Below, one piece after another: positions 53,636 through 64,000 of a DNA stretch of 64,000 bases. Source of the stretch: Triglochin maritima (taxonomy: Eukaryota > Streptophyta > Magnoliopsida > Alismatales > Juncaginaceae); contig OY821782.1 in assembly GCA_963682175.1 (NCBI GenBank), positions 1,324,501 to 1,388,500 on the forward strand. The letters are read 5' to 3'. A model generated the notes under the pieces. The model did no database searches. It saw only the letters and a program-made list of their open reading frames with translations, and had not been told where the DNA came from. The first letter of the stretch is position 1, and each line of letters begins with the position of its first letter. Position numbers and translations under genes: made by a program.

Positions 53636-56052
53636 AAATTCGCAATAGGAAACAAGTCGGACCAAACCTCCATATAATGATCCTCGCCACAACCTCCCCC
53701 GCCCCAATCAATTCGTTGACGAGCCTCTCTCACATGGCCGAAATAGACTGTCTCATAAATAGGATGTGCACCTATCTCATTAGAAATCGCACGACGAGCG
53801 TACGACCAGTTCTCCTGACCACCATGAAAGACATCGGCAACACATCGAAATCCACAGTTGTCATCAGCACGTACGTCATTCCACCTTTGCAGAAATGGCA
53901 AAATGATTCCTGGCAGTCTATCATTATATGGGAAGTTGTCCACGTCAACCCGTCCGGACACTGTAAGATAGGTAAATAACAATTCATTAAAACAACAAAA
54001 TTAGGAGATAATATATTCAACCACATTTAGATTACTAATATATATTAAATAACATAACAACAAAGATATCGACATGCCAGAAGATCTTGTGCCCGTATTC
54101 AAAGACAATCGAGACGAATTAGACCGACGACCCTTGCTCCCACTACTGCCAGACCGACCACGACCTCGCTCAGCATACTCGAAGGCACTCGGGTCCCGAC
54201 ATGTCGACTTTCCCCTAGGTCGACCTCGTACCTTAGTATTTTCTTCGGGTTCTTCATAGTTCGACTGATTGGGGTGTAACTGTTCGTATAAAATACGAGA
54301 GGCACTACGAATTACTGCAGGATCGCTCTACGAGATCTCATCCACTAGCTTCCGAAAATGCTCGGTGTCTTGTGCTGACTGATCAACAAACTCTGACATC
54401 TGGACTCCTTCTCCGATAACAAGTGTTTTCCAGAATGGATGAATCTGCTCTAAATAAATTCCATCACCTGACGCGAAACACTCGTACATGGTACAGGCAC
54501 AAGGAATCTCATGTGTTGTCAGGAAAGCACACCCACAACGATATTCAATTTCATCACTTAAGTCCTGCATTCTCTTCAACTCCTGAGTCATTAACGACAA
54601 GCAGTGATGCGAAACTCGGCCATTTATATGCTGAAACAGAGGACCGATGTAATGTGCCAAATTTCGACGTCTCGAATCTTCAAGAAAGTTCCGAATATTC
54701 GTCAGCTACATTCAATAGACGAGTTCACGCGGTCGAAAAGAGTGTCGAGAGCGGCAGTCGATGTAGTGATCCACTGTTTCAGAGCCGAATGTGCACTTTC
54801 CACCCTGCAGTTCGTAGTGTTGCCGAAATGAAGAACTTGATTCGTCTAATTCAACACGAATTTTTCCTTATGCACCAACCACGTGTCTTCCACATACTTC
54901 GTCAGCACTGGCCAGGAACTGTAAGAATCCTTCAGATTACGGACTGCTCTATCATAATCCGTCTGTGAATCAGAAAGCATGACTCTCCTCCATCTTCCAC
55001 GTCTAAAACTCTCTGCAAGCTGCTTCTCCTTGCCGAATACGTGGTATGCGTAGTTGTACACGTCTTTGTTGATATGTCAGGTGCATAGTAAATGAGCTGA
55101 CTCAGGAAAAACCTCTGCTACTGGTCGCATCAGACTCATCTCCCGGTCCGTAATTATTGTTGTCAGGCTAACAATATCCAATAGCAGATCTCGCAACCTC
55201 TCCAACACCCACCGGTAACTAGACTCGGTCTCATCCTGCAAAATCGCATATCCGACGAGGAAATTCATATTTGTTGGAGTAACCCCAACCATCTCAAACA
55301 AAGGCATCTTGTACTTGTTCGTCTTATACGTCGAATCCATACAGATCACGAATGGGTATCTACGCAACAACTGAACTGAAGTCGGATGTGCCAAAAATGT
55401 GTGAGTCAAGACATTAGTTTCTTCATCTGCCACAATCCAATGCAAATACTTATGCTGCACTGCCTCTCTGAGAAACTGCTGCGCGGGATTCCTGTCTTCA
55501 GATTTCGTCCTCCTCATGTACTCTCTGAAGTTGTAAATGTGCCTTTGATTAAGATTATCGTCCGGAAATTTCTTCTTTACCGCCAACAAAATGTTACGGG
55601 GCCTTACTTGTGCCTCTGTCATATCCCGAACAATTTGCTTTGCCCCAGCACTAAGTCCGTTGACCTGTCGGTGACCCTATGAATAAACTGCCAATGGGTG
55701 GTTGTGCTGCCCAAACATGCTACTAGAAACAATAACTCATCCATCACGATCTCGTCGCTCCACCACTTTTACCAAAAACCGACAACCGCAACCTTTTCTT
55801 TTCGTATTCTTTCGCAGTGCAATACTCGTATCACGAGAACTCATCTCACGTCTGCGATCACATCTGAGGTAACAATCCATCCGGTTATCTGCTTTCGGTT
55901 TGTATGATGATATAACCAAAAAAAATCTGACTCCTATTTCAACTTGTTTCGCCCACTTACAACCTTCCTCGATTGTTGTAAATATTTCTTTACTGTCAAA
56001 AAGCTCACTATAATCTACTCCATCACTACCGAAATCTTGAAACGGAACCTGA
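53560..56052 (-). pseudogene. Decayed Mutator-like transposase followed by an OTU-like protease domain
   Basis: Read on the minus strand: a FAR1-type DNA-binding part (CYLRCDRRREMSSRDTS, KGCGCRFLVKVVERRD), then the MULE transposase core (FVICMDSTYKTNKYKMPLFE, RESAHS-type HLLCT segment, NCRVESAHSALKQWI). A SWIM-like CGCAFLTTHEIPCAC follows, then a basic linker (VRGRPRGK) and, near 53920-53560, an OTU-like segment with DDNCGFRCVADVFHG. Stops break it: TGA and TAG near 55730 and 55678, TGA near 55088, TAG near 54845 and TGA near 54705. A frame change follows near 54660. The OTU part keeps the Cys region but lacks the C-terminal His segment. It is therefore an inactive copy. MULEs with captured protease domains are known (for example ULP1 types). 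The OTU pairing is my inference from sequence. Confidence 0.8.
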
Positions 56053-56439
56053 AAAATTTGAATTTAATAGAAAATTAAAAAAAAACGTCTGGCTAAACCG
56101 CCTGCATCTTTGTGGAGGCGTCATAGGAGATGCCTGTATAAATAACAATATTCTCTTTCTCTCTGCACGTTACTTTCTAAAATTTACTTTTAAATAATAC
56201 CAAATAGAATTCCTACACCGATTGTGTGCCTTTCTTTCTCTCTCCAACCACAAATCTTGCCAACCAAGATAACATGCTTTGCTCCAGACACCTTTTTTTA
56301 TCACCGATTAAATAATCAGAAATTCAATCACTAACCAGTAACCAATCACGACTTTGCTTCGCTCTTTTATTATTCTCCAAACAATAACCCATTTCGTTTT
56401 TTTTTTCAGAGCACATTTAACAGTACCCGGGGATAAAAT

Positions 56440-56890
56440 TTAACACTCACCCTACCAACGGGTGTCCTGCTATCTCTCTCTGTGACGTGAATTTTTCTCT
56501 CTACCACGTCAACTCACCCAACCGACCCAAAAAACTCATTAACCACGATCGGATTACCCCCATCCACCCTACACTCTTTCCTCTCCACGCATTTGGAGAT
56601 AAATCCGGGATAAAATATATAAAAAATCACAAAAAAATCTACAAAATTAAAACAAATAAAAACCATATTTTCAGAACAAAAATTTTGAAAAAACAATTTA
56701 AAATGAATTTATAAATATTTTTAACAAATAACAAAAACAATTACAAAGTCCAATGGTGGGAGGACACGTGCCCCCCACCCCAGGTCGCCCGGGCGGCCAA
56801 CCAGGACGCCCACCGCCAGGGCAAACACCTGGGTGGGCGACCTTGGCGGCCGCCCGACCCGTTAACGTTCCCCCGTCCTGGCGTTGGGTG
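56440..56890 (+). repeat. Repeat family copy 3 (right of the MULE)
   Basis: Same block order and orientation as 52440-52900, with a GC-rich end (GGTCGCCCGGGCGGCC). Because both flanking copies point the same way, they are not the inverted termini of one MULE. They may be nested related elements. Confidence 0.6.
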
Positions 56891-56899
56891 CTCGTTAAC

Positions 56900-57930
56900 C
56901 CTGCTCTTAATTTGAAATGTAATTGTCAGATTAATATCTTTTACGAAATTAAAGTTTGGTAATTATTAAGATTTTTTTTAATTTGATCTCCGCAACATTT
57001 AATGTGAATCATATTGTTGTTGTATTCATTTTCAATATTTGTTTTCTATCAAGCTTTATTTTCGACATGTTCAGTTTTTTTTTATGTTTAAGACCTTTGA
57101 AGGAGTTTTTTTTGTTCTATAAATGCGACATCAGATCAATTTTGTTTTTAATATTGAGAAAAAATGTTAAAGATCAACGGCCCACTCGCTAGGTTTAGTT
57201 GGTAATTCGTCTCTCTCCTTTTATATATTCTTCGTTTGCCCTGCTGAATAGCAATTTCACATTACGTCTGTTCAACCGTTTTAGACTTTTGTCGTCGATC
57301 CAATTTGAAAGGTGAAGTCGGTGCAAAAATTTGAGCAATTAAATTCGAACCATAACGTACAAGTGAAAACTACCATGAATGTAAATTAGTTATGGCCCAC
57401 ATGTTAATTATGGCATATGTTATTAGTTCGTTGTAAAAAAAACATAGCTTGTCCTACAAGTGCATAGACGAAATTTTATTTTTTGAAAGTAAACATAGGC
57501 GAAAGTTGTGTTCTTAATAGTTATGAAACACATTTACCACTGCATTATGACCTCAAATATCTGTAAACAAAAATAAACTAGGAATGTGTACAAAGATGAG
57601 GGTACAACTTTAATACAATCATCAGCCTTAGCCGAAATAATATAACAGGAACTTGGGATCTAAATTGCTGTCTTGGAAGGTGAAAGTGAGTCTAAGCTAA
57701 AGATTTTATTCAGTCCTTGATGGAGAGAGTAGTTTACATTCCCTACGCATTCAACTGAAATTTGATACCAGGTTGTTAAGGATCTCAACATATCACTTAA
57801 CCTTATCAAATATACCACCGCTCATATAAAAAAACATATCACTTAACCTGTTAGTCATTAAGATTCAAGTTCCCATCCTCATAGCACACACGTTAGCACC
57901 TGCTATACCACAGAACTGAATATGATAAGA
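56900..57930. other. Intergenic AT-rich DNA
   Basis: No exon, RNA gene or complete element is recognised between the repeat and the microsatellites. Confidence 0.45.
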
Positions 57931-57933
57931 AAG

Positions 57934-57935
<2 letters not shown>

Positions 57936-58015
<80 letters not shown>

Positions 58016-58132
58016 AAGCCTAAAGGCTAAACCCTATATATATATATATATATATATATGTTGATGAGATAGAACTTAAAACGGTAAAATAAGCTATGGG
58101 CTCAACCTATATATATATATATATATCACTTT

Positions 58133-58172
<40 letters not shown>
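57936..58172. repeat. TA microsatellite cluster downstream of the sucrose transporter
   Basis: Four (TA)n tracts (57936-58010, 58035-58059, 58108-58126, 58135-58172) are separated by short unique pieces. A 32-bp direct repeat (58058-58089 and 58267-58298), starting ATGTTGATGAGATAGAACTT, brackets the last two tracts. The second copy abuts the stop codon of the transporter. Confidence 0.85.
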
Positions 58173-58174
<2 letters not shown>

Positions 58175-58304
58175 GACTTGAAACATTCCGAATTAAAGAC
58201 ATGATTAAAAATTCTATTGTATTAGGTAAAAAAGTGATTTTCATTTAGGCAATTGATATAATAAACATGTTGATGAGATAGAACTTAAAACGGTAAAAAA
58301 ACCC

Positions 58305-61300
58305 TTAAGGCTGACGACGTAGCACAAAGATGGCAATAGAACCACTGATTACGGTCGCCACTGCTCCTACGGCGAAGGCTGGAGAATTTCCACTACCAAA
58401 GAGTTGATCCAATGGTCCACTTCCCAAAGAAACGACCATCTGATTTTGTTACCACATGAGCAATCAAATATTTAGTTAATTCGACTGACGAGAATTTACA
58501 CAACTTAGTTGGTTAAAAAATTTAGGTATTTGGAATTGGCAATAACGATAAAGGAACGGATAAAAGAAAATTATGTACCTGAGGAATAACTATAGCTATG
58601 TTCAAGATGCCCATTACCAGCCCTGTGATCGATAAACAAAAACAACACCTCGTTCTATGTTATAAAATAATTAATCAAAAAGTATAATTAAGTCGATTAA
58701 TTGTGGGGACAATTATTCACCTTGTCCAAGACCCAAAGGCTCTGATTTGCTCGTCATTATAGCATATGGAACCGAAAAAGTGATCTGCAAGAAAAAAATA
58801 CTTCCGTACACGTAAATTATCTTTCAATTATCATATCTTAATCTAAAGAAAGGGAAATTAGGAATAACATACAGCTAATGGTGCTCCAAGAACTGCGAAT
58901 ACAACAATCGCGGCGGCGACAAGGCCAGTTGGAGGAACTCCACTTGGTGGGAAATGCAATTTAGTTGCTACATGTGATATGACCAGCATTGCAACAAAAC
59001 ATATTGCCATGACCAGATTGGAAATGCCCCAAACAATGCTCGCACCCAATTTCCTACAAATCTTATCTATCAAAACCGAAGTAACTCCAAGAACGACCGA
59101 ATTTGCCATGAGAGCTAATGCGCCCATTCTCACCCCAGTGTGGTACATCGATCCTCCATTGGGATCTCCCTTGTAGATCTCACGACCAAACCAATCGGTG
59201 TCGTAAAGAAAGAACGGGAACCACCCGATCCACGAGAATACCGTCACGATAAGAATGATCCAAATCGGCAACTTAAGGTGTTTAATTGTTCCGAACAACT
59301 CCCACACAAATGCCTCTCGTTGGCTGCCGACATTAATAATGCCTTGTCCTTCTTCTGGAGAGCCCACTACAATTTTGCTCAAACAAACCTCCTTTATCGA
59401 TGTTATGCTAATGCAAGTTGTTAGGAGGAGAATCAGAACGTCAATGAGGAAGGTTGATTTGAGATTAGCGCAGTTTTTGCTGCAGTATTTGGTGGTCGTG
59501 AAGGGTAGAACAGTGTACCAACCACCATAAGATCCGGTTGCATAACCAAGTACGTTTCCCAGAGCCATGAACAGAGAAAAGTAAGAGTTCGCAATGCGAG
59601 TCATGCGGTCGTCCTTTGCTGAAAAATGAACAATTGTAATGTCATGTTTTATAATTATACATGTAGGAAGTAATTAAACAACAATTTTTAGAATGATAGG
59701 ACAACGGGGGCATCAGTGCAAAAGACACAAAAATCATGCATGCAACGCATGCACCTTGACGTGCCGGACTTAGACAACTCAATAAGATGAGCTATAAAAA
59801 TTAAAAAAACACAATAAGGAATTCCTTTGACCACTTTATTATCTTATATTTCAATTTTACGGGAATTAATTGCTATCCATCCTTGTTTCCATAATATAAT
59901 TATTGTCGGATTAATGGATGACGATTTACAGTTACGATTTAGTGGCTCCTTACTTTTGGATTACTTTGAAGTACAGAAGCGAAAAAAAACATTGTGTTGC
60001 CTTTGTTGGCTGCTGGTAATTTAGTTTCTAAATTAAAAAAAAACTTAGGCTAAAATTAAGCAAAACATCCAGAATGGGAGAGGGAACAGTTCCGAACCGG
60101 TGATATCGGCGAGGAGGGCCCGACACGGCCCCTGAGTGACGTTGTTTCCGACATCGAGGATCCAAAAGCCCAAAATGTACACAAGCAAACCACCGATATC
60201 CGCGGAAAACCCCACGAGAAGAACCGCAACAACGATCGACAGGGCGCCACCGACAATGTAGGGCCTCCGTCTCCCGAACTTGCTCCGGCAGTTATTGTAA
60301 CGTACCCGAAAACAGCGGAAAATTTAAACAATAATAAAGACCGTCAACGGTCAACACTGGGCACGTCACGGGAAAACAAACCAACATATATAATATAAAT
60401 ATGATCCACGTGGAAGTCAAATATACAGACTGACTGTGATTACGACAAAAGCTATACAATATGTAATCACCTCAAAAGAAAGAGACTGACAACTACAGGA
60501 TCTGATCTCGGGGGCACCGTCCTCGGTCACCACCTCAAACTCTAACCCTGCTCGCTACCTGAAATGCAAACAACAAACATGCCTGAGTTCCCTGAAGGAA
60601 CCCCGTATACCAAACCTCCTAAAATATAAAAAGGAATTAAATACAATGCAATGCTATGCACATGATCATCCGCCTCGGGCCCACAATAATGCCCTCACCG
60701 CCTCCGCGGCACTGAACCACTCCTGCCACTAGGGTCAAGTCAGTCCACCGCTGCCTCACAAGGGTCAGTCGACACCACTGCTCCCCAAATCGTGCAGGAA
60801 GGAACCCCTGGTACACGCCGCACCCAAGGAGCGAGTCAGCCCGCCGAATACACAACTCGGGTCAGACGACAGCCACTGCTCCCCCAAGAGTCGCCTAGCG
60901 CGCACCCTGCCGGAACATCCTCGGCCTACCGCTAAACCCTCGCAAACTGCCCAAGGTTTACGGTACACATCCCTCACACCCCGCTCGGTAAGAGAGGAAA
61001 AAGGTACAACAATAATACGCCTTCGTCGAAGGTGAAATCCGTAGCTCTCAAAGCCGGTAATCAACCGTCGCCTCGGAGCCGGTAGTCGACCTGACATCGA
61101 CGGATCGCGTGTGGATAAATCCACCAACCTGCGGTAGATCGGTCGACCGCTACAAGCACACCGGTCGACCGGTCCCCCACACAGTACACAGTACTGTACA
61201 AACAAATCTACCGGTCGAACCACGCCAACCGAATTACCGACCAATCGGTCGAACAAAAGTCATCTAGCGGTCGACCGTTTGGAAGGTCTACGCTATACCA

Positions 61301-62461
61301 TTTTTATATAATATATATATCCGATCGGTCGAACCAAGGGGCCGTTCGACCGATAACAGGACTTTCAATATTTTGCCCAAGTCTCGTTCGGTCGACCGGA
61401 ACTGAAATACAGTTCGACCGAATCAACACAAGCACTCTACCGCTTAATTAAATGCTCAGTCGGTCGACCGAGAGTTAAAGAGCGGTCGACCGTTTTGATG
61501 GTCAAAGCTCCCAACCGACTTAGCATCGAATGGATCGGTCGAACAAGGTAAGGACGTTCGACCGTTTAATAAGTCAAAATCCCCAACCGACCCATTCTCA
61601 TCGTTATTCGGTCGACCGGCTAAGTGGTCCCGTTCGACCGATAACAGTATAATCCCCTTTTTCCCGCACAATCTGGCATAACGGTCGACCGTCTAACGAC
61701 ATCGTTCGACCGTTCGCGGGTAAACAACAATATAATAATAGGATCGGTCGACTGCCCACAGGCACCGGTCGACCGATCGTCGTCTTCAACCTCTGAATTG
61801 GTTGAATTCCGACGGGGAATTCGACACCAACGTCGATCCCCAACACTCACAAGGCACAAGTGAGTTATAATGAAGATTTGGCATACCTTTTTGACGGTTG
61901 AAGAAGCCTCCCAAGCTTTGGCTACTTCAACTCAACACTTCACCTTCTTCTCCTTTTCTTCCTTTCTTCTTCTTCTTTACTTCTTCTCTCCTCCTTCTTC
62001 TTCTCCGAAAGCCTCTCTCTCACTCTCTGGATAATCCAACAATGAAGCAAAACGTCAACTTGATCTCAAGTGCCCTTTAAATAGGCAAACTCACCTCTCT
62101 TAAATCCAATTAACAATCACCTAAAATCCCTCCAATCATAACCAACCAACTCTCTCTCCCTCCCCTTCCAACACCTCCTGCTCTCCATGCATAATTAATT
62201 AGGGTAATTAGGTTTAGGTTTAGTTAATTAAGATGTTTAGTTTAGGTTATTACAGTTATCGCCGAAATGGCCAACAACCGGCTGGACAAGTAAACCACAT
62301 AACGGTCCGCAGAGCCACACGAGACTCGCGAAGGCGTGTGGAATGCCGAGTTCTTGCACGTAAGGGGTGAGTAAGGAGAGTTGTATGGCCCATCCGAACT
62401 GCACCCCACCCGCGACCGACGTCACTAGGAGTAGCCGACCGAGAGTGATCTTTGAATCCAT
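58305..62461 (-). pseudogene. Sucrose transporter (SUT/SUC) gene interrupted by a solo LTR in exon 1
   Basis: Exons on the minus strand: 62255-62461 and 60098-60290 (exon 1, split by the LTR), 58873-59618, 58721-58784, 58579-58622 and 58305-58439. Leaving out the LTR and one duplication, they join in phase to 462 residues without a stop. The gene opens MDSKITLGRLLLVTSVAGG. Family motifs include SKFGRRRP in the second cytosolic loop, LDVGNNVTQGPCRALLAD and YFSLFMALGNVLGYATGS, over about 12 hydrophobic segments of the GPH/MFS type. SUTs are H+/sucrose symporters of the plasma membrane or tonoplast. The inserted 2 kb contains stops in every frame, so the first two membrane segments are cut from the rest. 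All other splice sites and frames look healthy, so disruption is recent. The LTR also has splice-like sites, but clean removal from the exon is not expected. Confidence 0.9.
60296..62254 (-). mobile_element. Solo LTR (group C) inside sucrose transporter exon 1
   Basis: Bounded on the plus strand by TGTAACGTACCC and GGTTATTACA, flanked by perfect GTTAT duplications (60291-60295 and 62255-62259). Minus-strand order: TATTTAAAG at 62075-62083, a purine/CT-rich leader, donor AAAG|GTATGCC at 61887/61886, CGGTCGACCG array (about 61130-61790), hairpin (60579-60612), acceptor TTTCAG ending at 60559, and a GGTGGTGACCGAGGA block. No internal retroelement genes remain. Confidence 0.93.
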
Positions 62462-62518
62462 ATCGAAATGAATGATTTTATTGGTGATAATCTGGGCGAG
62501 ATGAGAGGATGAGTGGGG

Positions 62519-62526
62519 TTTTTATA
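62519..62526 (-). promoter_or_regulatory. TATA box of the sucrose transporter gene
   Basis: TATAAAAA on the minus strand lies 58 bp upstream of the ATG at 62461. The native promoter and start codon remain, so a short aberrant transcript is possible. Confidence 0.65.
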
Positions 62527-62559
62527 GTTGAATTGGTGGTTATTTGTGTCAAGTGTCAA

Positions 62560-64000
62560 GTCTCGTGTGGAGTTGGGAAGTGGGATTGCATGTCGGAAAT
62601 ACGAAGGCGCGTTGGTTTATCTTTTTTTCAAATCTACTTAATACATCCTTATCCAACTGGGGACTAGTGAGTCAGACCTACGTGAGAAGAGAGAGATCCA
62701 TAACTTGTCTTACCGTACCTAACATTATATATCGACTATTCAGGTGGGAAGTCTTACCGTTGCTAGTATGAAATGTGATTATTACAGATAAATTATTACA
62801 TTGTTAGTTAGGACGTTAATAAGATATTATTATTTATAACTATTCCTAGGCCGTATAAACAATAATTAGTGAAGAATTCCCATGTTTTGTGTTGTAAATG
62901 TCATAAATTGAGTGGCTACCTGTGAAAATGTGTTTCTTAATTGCTCTGGTACGTTTTGATCTCTTCCACTAATTGCAGAATGGACGCAAAATGTGCTCTA
63001 CTAGTTCTATCTCTTTGAACTGTCACTAGAAATTTCTGAAAGACGCTAGAAAAAGGTAAGTTTCAGTTCAGCCTCCAAATTTTCAGCTGCTTTCAAGGCC
63101 TCCTCCCTCTCGCAAGGGTATGCCTCGGCCAATAACTCATCTCTATTGGCTTCATTATAAACGTTCATGTCGCGGCGTTCCTCCTCGGTGGGGAAGGTTA
63201 ATCAAGCGAATGCGTGGGACTCCTTGTTCTGAATTGATAGATTCACAATTGCCCAATAAATTGCAAGATCGAATAACTCAATGATAATATGCATGTGATT
63301 AGTTGCAATCTATTTTATTTTATCTACTGACTACTATGTTATCCTCGTTCCATTTCAAATTCCAACATCCTAGACATACGAATCGAACTGCTGAGATTTT
63401 AAGATACGTCGCAACTTATTGTTTTTTTTCCTGAATGGAGTTATTGCTTTTGGACTTCTCCCAAAAGCTTCTAGTATTGCCAGTCTCAATATTTAGGGCC
63501 AAATTAAGGTGTTGAGTTTTCCAATAAAGAGTCAGACATGGGACACTGGACATTAGAAGAACAAGTGAGTAATGATCTCCATATCGTTTCAGCATGTCTG
63601 GTCCCCCACCTGCATTCATCCTCTTTTCTCTAAGTTTTCTTTTGTTAAGATATTATTTTTAATTAAAGACTAACCAAGAGAATATTTGAAAGCAATTCAA
63701 CCCCAAATTAATTTGTCTGAGCAAGGAAAAACAGGACCCACTTTTTGCACGGAGTTTGTAAAGAGATTTTGTAGAGAAGGAACCTGATTTTTTTAGGGTC
63801 CACTTTAAAGCCACGTGTGTGGCGACCACAATAATTGTCTCGTCATTTGATAAGTTGTTTGCAAACCGAAATGTTATTTGTATTTCGCTTTTTTGATACT
63901 AATGGTCATTTTTTTCTAGAGATTTTCGGTCGTGTCATTTAATTAGAGCAATGAAAATTTGTCGTCCATCCAATTGCAATGACGAATTGGGTACAAAAAT
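62560..64000. other. Distal intergenic region
   Basis: Mostly AT-rich. One minus-strand stretch near 63050-63205 reads FPTEEERRDMNVYNEANRDE, then a helix-like acidic segment ending at a stop. It looks protein-like but matches no family I recognise. Nothing else is supported. Confidence 0.35.

Noticed and set aside
52440..56890. Flanking repeats as terminal inverted repeats of the MULE
   Set aside because: The two copies are in the same orientation, and no 9-bp target duplication was found.

Overview
This is nuclear DNA of a flowering plant. The genes are intron-rich with GT-AG junctions and AT-rich introns. One plant-type Ty3/Gypsy chromovirus, three solo LTRs, hAT-like MITEs, a LINE fragment and a decayed Mutator-like element are present. 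I cannot place the species. One hint of angiosperm gene order is a TopBP1/MEI1-type BRCT gene directly beside ACC-oxidase-like genes, as I recall for Arabidopsis At1g77320/At1g77330.

Layout, left to right. (1) Minus strand, 511-3367 with a 5' leader near 5.0 kb: an RGLG-type copine/VWA E3 ubiquitin ligase, cut by the left edge. (2) 5.7-7.1 kb: a MITE-like repeat and a hAT-like MITE with a perfect 8-bp target duplication. (3) Plus strand, 8102-14652: an intact 13-exon organellar MnmG/GidA tRNA-modification enzyme. (4) Plus strand, 16083-23194: a TopBP1/MEI1-like BRCT gene of 18 exons carrying an in-frame stop and a one-base frameshift. (5) 24.5-29.0 kb: a promoter with expanded tandem repeats, an exon-1-only ACC-oxidase remnant with a destroyed splice donor, and an intact ACC-oxidase-like gene. 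(6) 29.4-33.4 kb: a solo LTR with a hAT-like MITE inserted at its very end, then a CCGGTT-rich repeat. (7) 34048-42993: a complete, apparently very young Tekay/Del-type chromovirus whose 2.18-kb LTRs look identical. It sits about 70 bp upstream of the TATA box of (8), a second ACC-oxidase-like gene (43163-45564). (9) 46.4-51.5 kb: an SRT2-type sirtuin with a solo LTR in intron 1, cut off after its first zinc-binding Cys pair by a LINE fragment. (10) 52.4-56.9 kb: a decayed MULE transposase followed by an OTU-like protease domain, between related repeats. (11) Minus strand, 58305-62461: a sucrose transporter gene whose first exon is split by a solo LTR with a perfect 5-bp target duplication.

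Two themes stand out. First, transposons have reshaped or broken several single genes here: the sucrose transporter, the sirtuin and the ACC-oxidase promoter. Second, the four LTR groups share an unusual internal design although most of their sequence has diverged. Each has a TATA/CU-rich leader with a good splice donor (TATA-like box not found in one), an array of the palindrome CGGTCGACCG, a family-specific motif array, a conserved hairpin with compensating changes, and a TTTCAG acceptor-like site before a conserved GGTGGTGAC block. This looks like a spliceable LTR leader and is the best candidate for something undescribed.
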